Source of the DNA: Pseudomonas sp. B6002
GTDB lineage: Bacteria > Pseudomonadota > Gammaproteobacteria > Pseudomonadales > Pseudomonadaceae
Direction of reading: 5' to 3'
Length of the DNA stretch: 64,000 nt
Assembly: GCF_013385985.1 (NCBI RefSeq)
Contig: NZ_JACAOY010000006.1
Location: forward strand, 202,119-266,118
Shown here piece by piece: positions 62,822 to 64,000 of the stretch. Positions within the stretch are counted from its first letter, which is position 1, and every line of letters begins with the position of its first letter. A program made the translations under genes and the position numbers. The notes beneath the pieces are model-generated. The model was given only the letters and a program-made list of their open reading frames with translations. It made no database searches and was not told the DNA's origin.

Positions 62822-63927
62822 GGGGTGCTCTCGACGATGGTGGTGGTGAAGCCCCAGCGTTGAAACTCCGCGGTGAATTCATCCAACTGCAGAAAGCCCA
62901 GGCAAGGGAACGCGCCGGTTTGTGGGAGCTGGTTTTTTGCAAGTTTCAGCGCGAGCAGCAAGGCAGCCATGCAGGGTATTTCCGGGCCGTCGCCACCGGG
63001 TGCGGTGAGGTGCCAAGTGAGCGAGCCAGGTTGGCCATCGCTGCGCAAGCCTTGCACCTTGACTTGCATCGCGCCGGTCTCGCTGCCGAAGCGGTCGAGC
63101 ACACGGCTGGAGAAAGCGTCGAGCTGGGCGGCGTAGCGGCTGATCGGCAGCGGCAGGCCGAGCCGACGCAAAGCGGCAGCCAACCACAGGGCGAGGTGTT
63201 GGACGGGCAGTTCAAGGGCGGCATGAAAGGCCACGTCACGCACGCCCGGGTAGCGCAGCGGAAAGAGCGCGAGGTCTGGCACATCGCAGGCGGCGCCCCA
63301 GCGCTTGCCGATCTTCGCGAAGCTGAAGTGGCGCAGGTCTTGCCAGCCGAACTGACGGGTCCAGGCACCGTCGTTCCAGCGCTCGAATTCCAGGCCCGCA
63401 TAACCGAACACGGCCTGGATAGTTGCGACGCCACGGCTGGCTTGCTGGCCGGGGGCGATGACGGTCTGGAGGCTGTCGATGCGGCTGAAAGAGTGGGCCA
63501 GGTGATCGACCACGGCAGAGGACAAGCCGGGTACGCTGCTGGCGCCGGAAATCGCCAGCACACCCGCCGCTTTTGCCTGCTCATCCACGTTCGCGGCGAA
63601 CTGCGCGACAAAGTCGCGGCCGTCTGCCAGGTCCAGGTAATGCGCCCCGGCTGCACATGCCGCCTTCGCTACTCGGTAATCCTGACCTTGAAAGGGCCCC
63701 GCGCAATGAATGACCAGGCCGGGTTTGGCTTCAATCAGGCGCTGCTCAAAATCGGCGGCGCTGACATCCAGGGGCAGCGTGGCCACGCTCTGCCCGTCAT
63801 CCAAGGCATGCAGGCCTCCACGCGAACTGCGACTGGCGGCGACCACCTCGATACCCGGTTCAAACGCCAGGCGTCGACAGATCCGCAGCCCGAAATTGCC
63901 CAGGCCTCCAATGACAATGACGCGCAT
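62818..63927 (-). CDS. Saccharopine dehydrogenase-like NAD(P) oxidoreductase
   Basis: 369 residues. Rossmann motif VIVIGGLGNFGLRICRRLA and VIHCAGPFQGQDYRVAKAACAAGAHYLDLADGRDF, then AISGASSVPGLSSAVVDHL; the same motif pattern as the siderophore-operon gene at 28511-29608, implying a common origin. The ATG follows CCTCAAGGAAGAACC. Function is unknown; no lysine-degradation partner is present. Confidence 0.77.
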   Translation of the reverse strand: MRVIVIGGLGNFGLRICRRLAFEPGIEVVAASRSSRGGLHALDDGQSVATLPLDVSAADFEQRLIEAKPGLVIHCAGPFQGQDYRVAKAACAAGAHYLDLADGRDFVAQFAANVDEQAKAAGVLAISGASSVPGLSSAVVDHLAHSFSRIDSLQTVIAPGQQASRGVATIQAVFGYAGLEFERWNDGAWTRQFGWQDLRHFSFAKIGKRWGAACDVPDLALFPLRYPGVRDVAFHAALELPVQHLALWLAAALRRLGLPLPISRYAAQLDAFSSRVLDRFGSETGAMQVKVQGLRSDGQPGSLTWHLTAPGGDGPEIPCMAALLLALKLAKNQLPQTGAFPCLGFLQLDEFTAEFQRWGFTTTIVESTP

Positions 63928-64000
63928 GGTTCTTCCTTGAGGGGGGAGGTGAGGGCGGCAGTATAAAGGGTGACCCATCGCCTTCGCAGCCTCGCTAAAG

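Overview
This is a high-GC Gram-negative chromosomal window. Protein families, gene order and the many short inverted repeats (core GCCGGCTTGCCGGC) point to a fluorescent Pseudomonas of the P. fluorescens group. I read about 49 protein genes, no rRNA or tRNA genes, and no prophage, transposase or CRISPR array. The first gene is cut by the left edge.

Layout. (a) 1-867: tail of a sulfonate/nitrate-type ABC binding protein. (b) 1124-8738: a LysR regulator divergent from a complete branched-chain-amino-acid-type ABC importer (livHMGF plus binding protein), followed by an L-2-amino-thiazoline-4-carboxylate (ATC) hydrolase-like gene and an M20 N-carbamoyl-amino-acid amidohydrolase. That enzyme pair makes L-cysteine from ATC in other pseudomonads. 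(c) 8836-12970: a small membrane-anchored ABM-domain protein, a YtcJ-like amidohydrolase and a YcaC-like hydrolase, then a LysR gene. (d) 12981-24301: an organosulfur scavenging island with two flavin monooxygenases (NtaA-like, SsuD-like), an orphan sulfonate binding protein, a peroxiredoxin-like protein, an acyl-CoA-dehydrogenase-like flavoprotein, a 2-hydroxyacid dehydrogenase, a four-domain rhodanese, 3-mercaptopropionate dioxygenase, a class II aldolase and a LysR regulator. Four promoter regions in this island share a ~20 bp motif close to TTTTAATNATTANSTTANA, which I propose is its operator.

(e) 24566-51296: an iron-regulated, salicylate-capped thiazoline siderophore locus of the pyochelin/yersiniabactin class, but with an unusual architecture. 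One protein fuses a salicylate-AMP ligase to a salicylate synthase. The first NRPS reads ArCP-Cy-A-PCP-Cy-A-PCP and the second Cy-A(MT)-PCP-TE, giving three cyclising modules with cysteine-like codes and no polyketide synthase. Two different reductases, a type II thioesterase, an AmpG/YbtX-like MFS protein, two YbtPQ-like ABC proteins, a PchR-like AraC activator and a TonB-dependent receptor complete the set. Fur-box-like sites lie before the biosynthetic operon, the activator and the receptor. The predicted product is a salicyl tris-(thiazoline/thiazolidine), one ring longer than pyochelin. I cannot match it to a compound I know.

(f) 51397-63927: mostly housekeeping or catabolic genes. These are an AraC regulator, a small hypothetical gene, glutaminase, a DUF2059 protein, an unlinked lspA starting at TTG, a PuuB-like oxidase with an amino-acid ABC importer divergent from an IclR regulator, the carboxynorspermidine dehydrogenase/decarboxylase pair for polyamine synthesis, and a two-gene SRPBCC/saccharopine-dehydrogenase-like operon.

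Operons are tightly packed, with many 4-base ATGA stop/start overlaps. All domain positions are my own counts and approximate unless a residue number is given.
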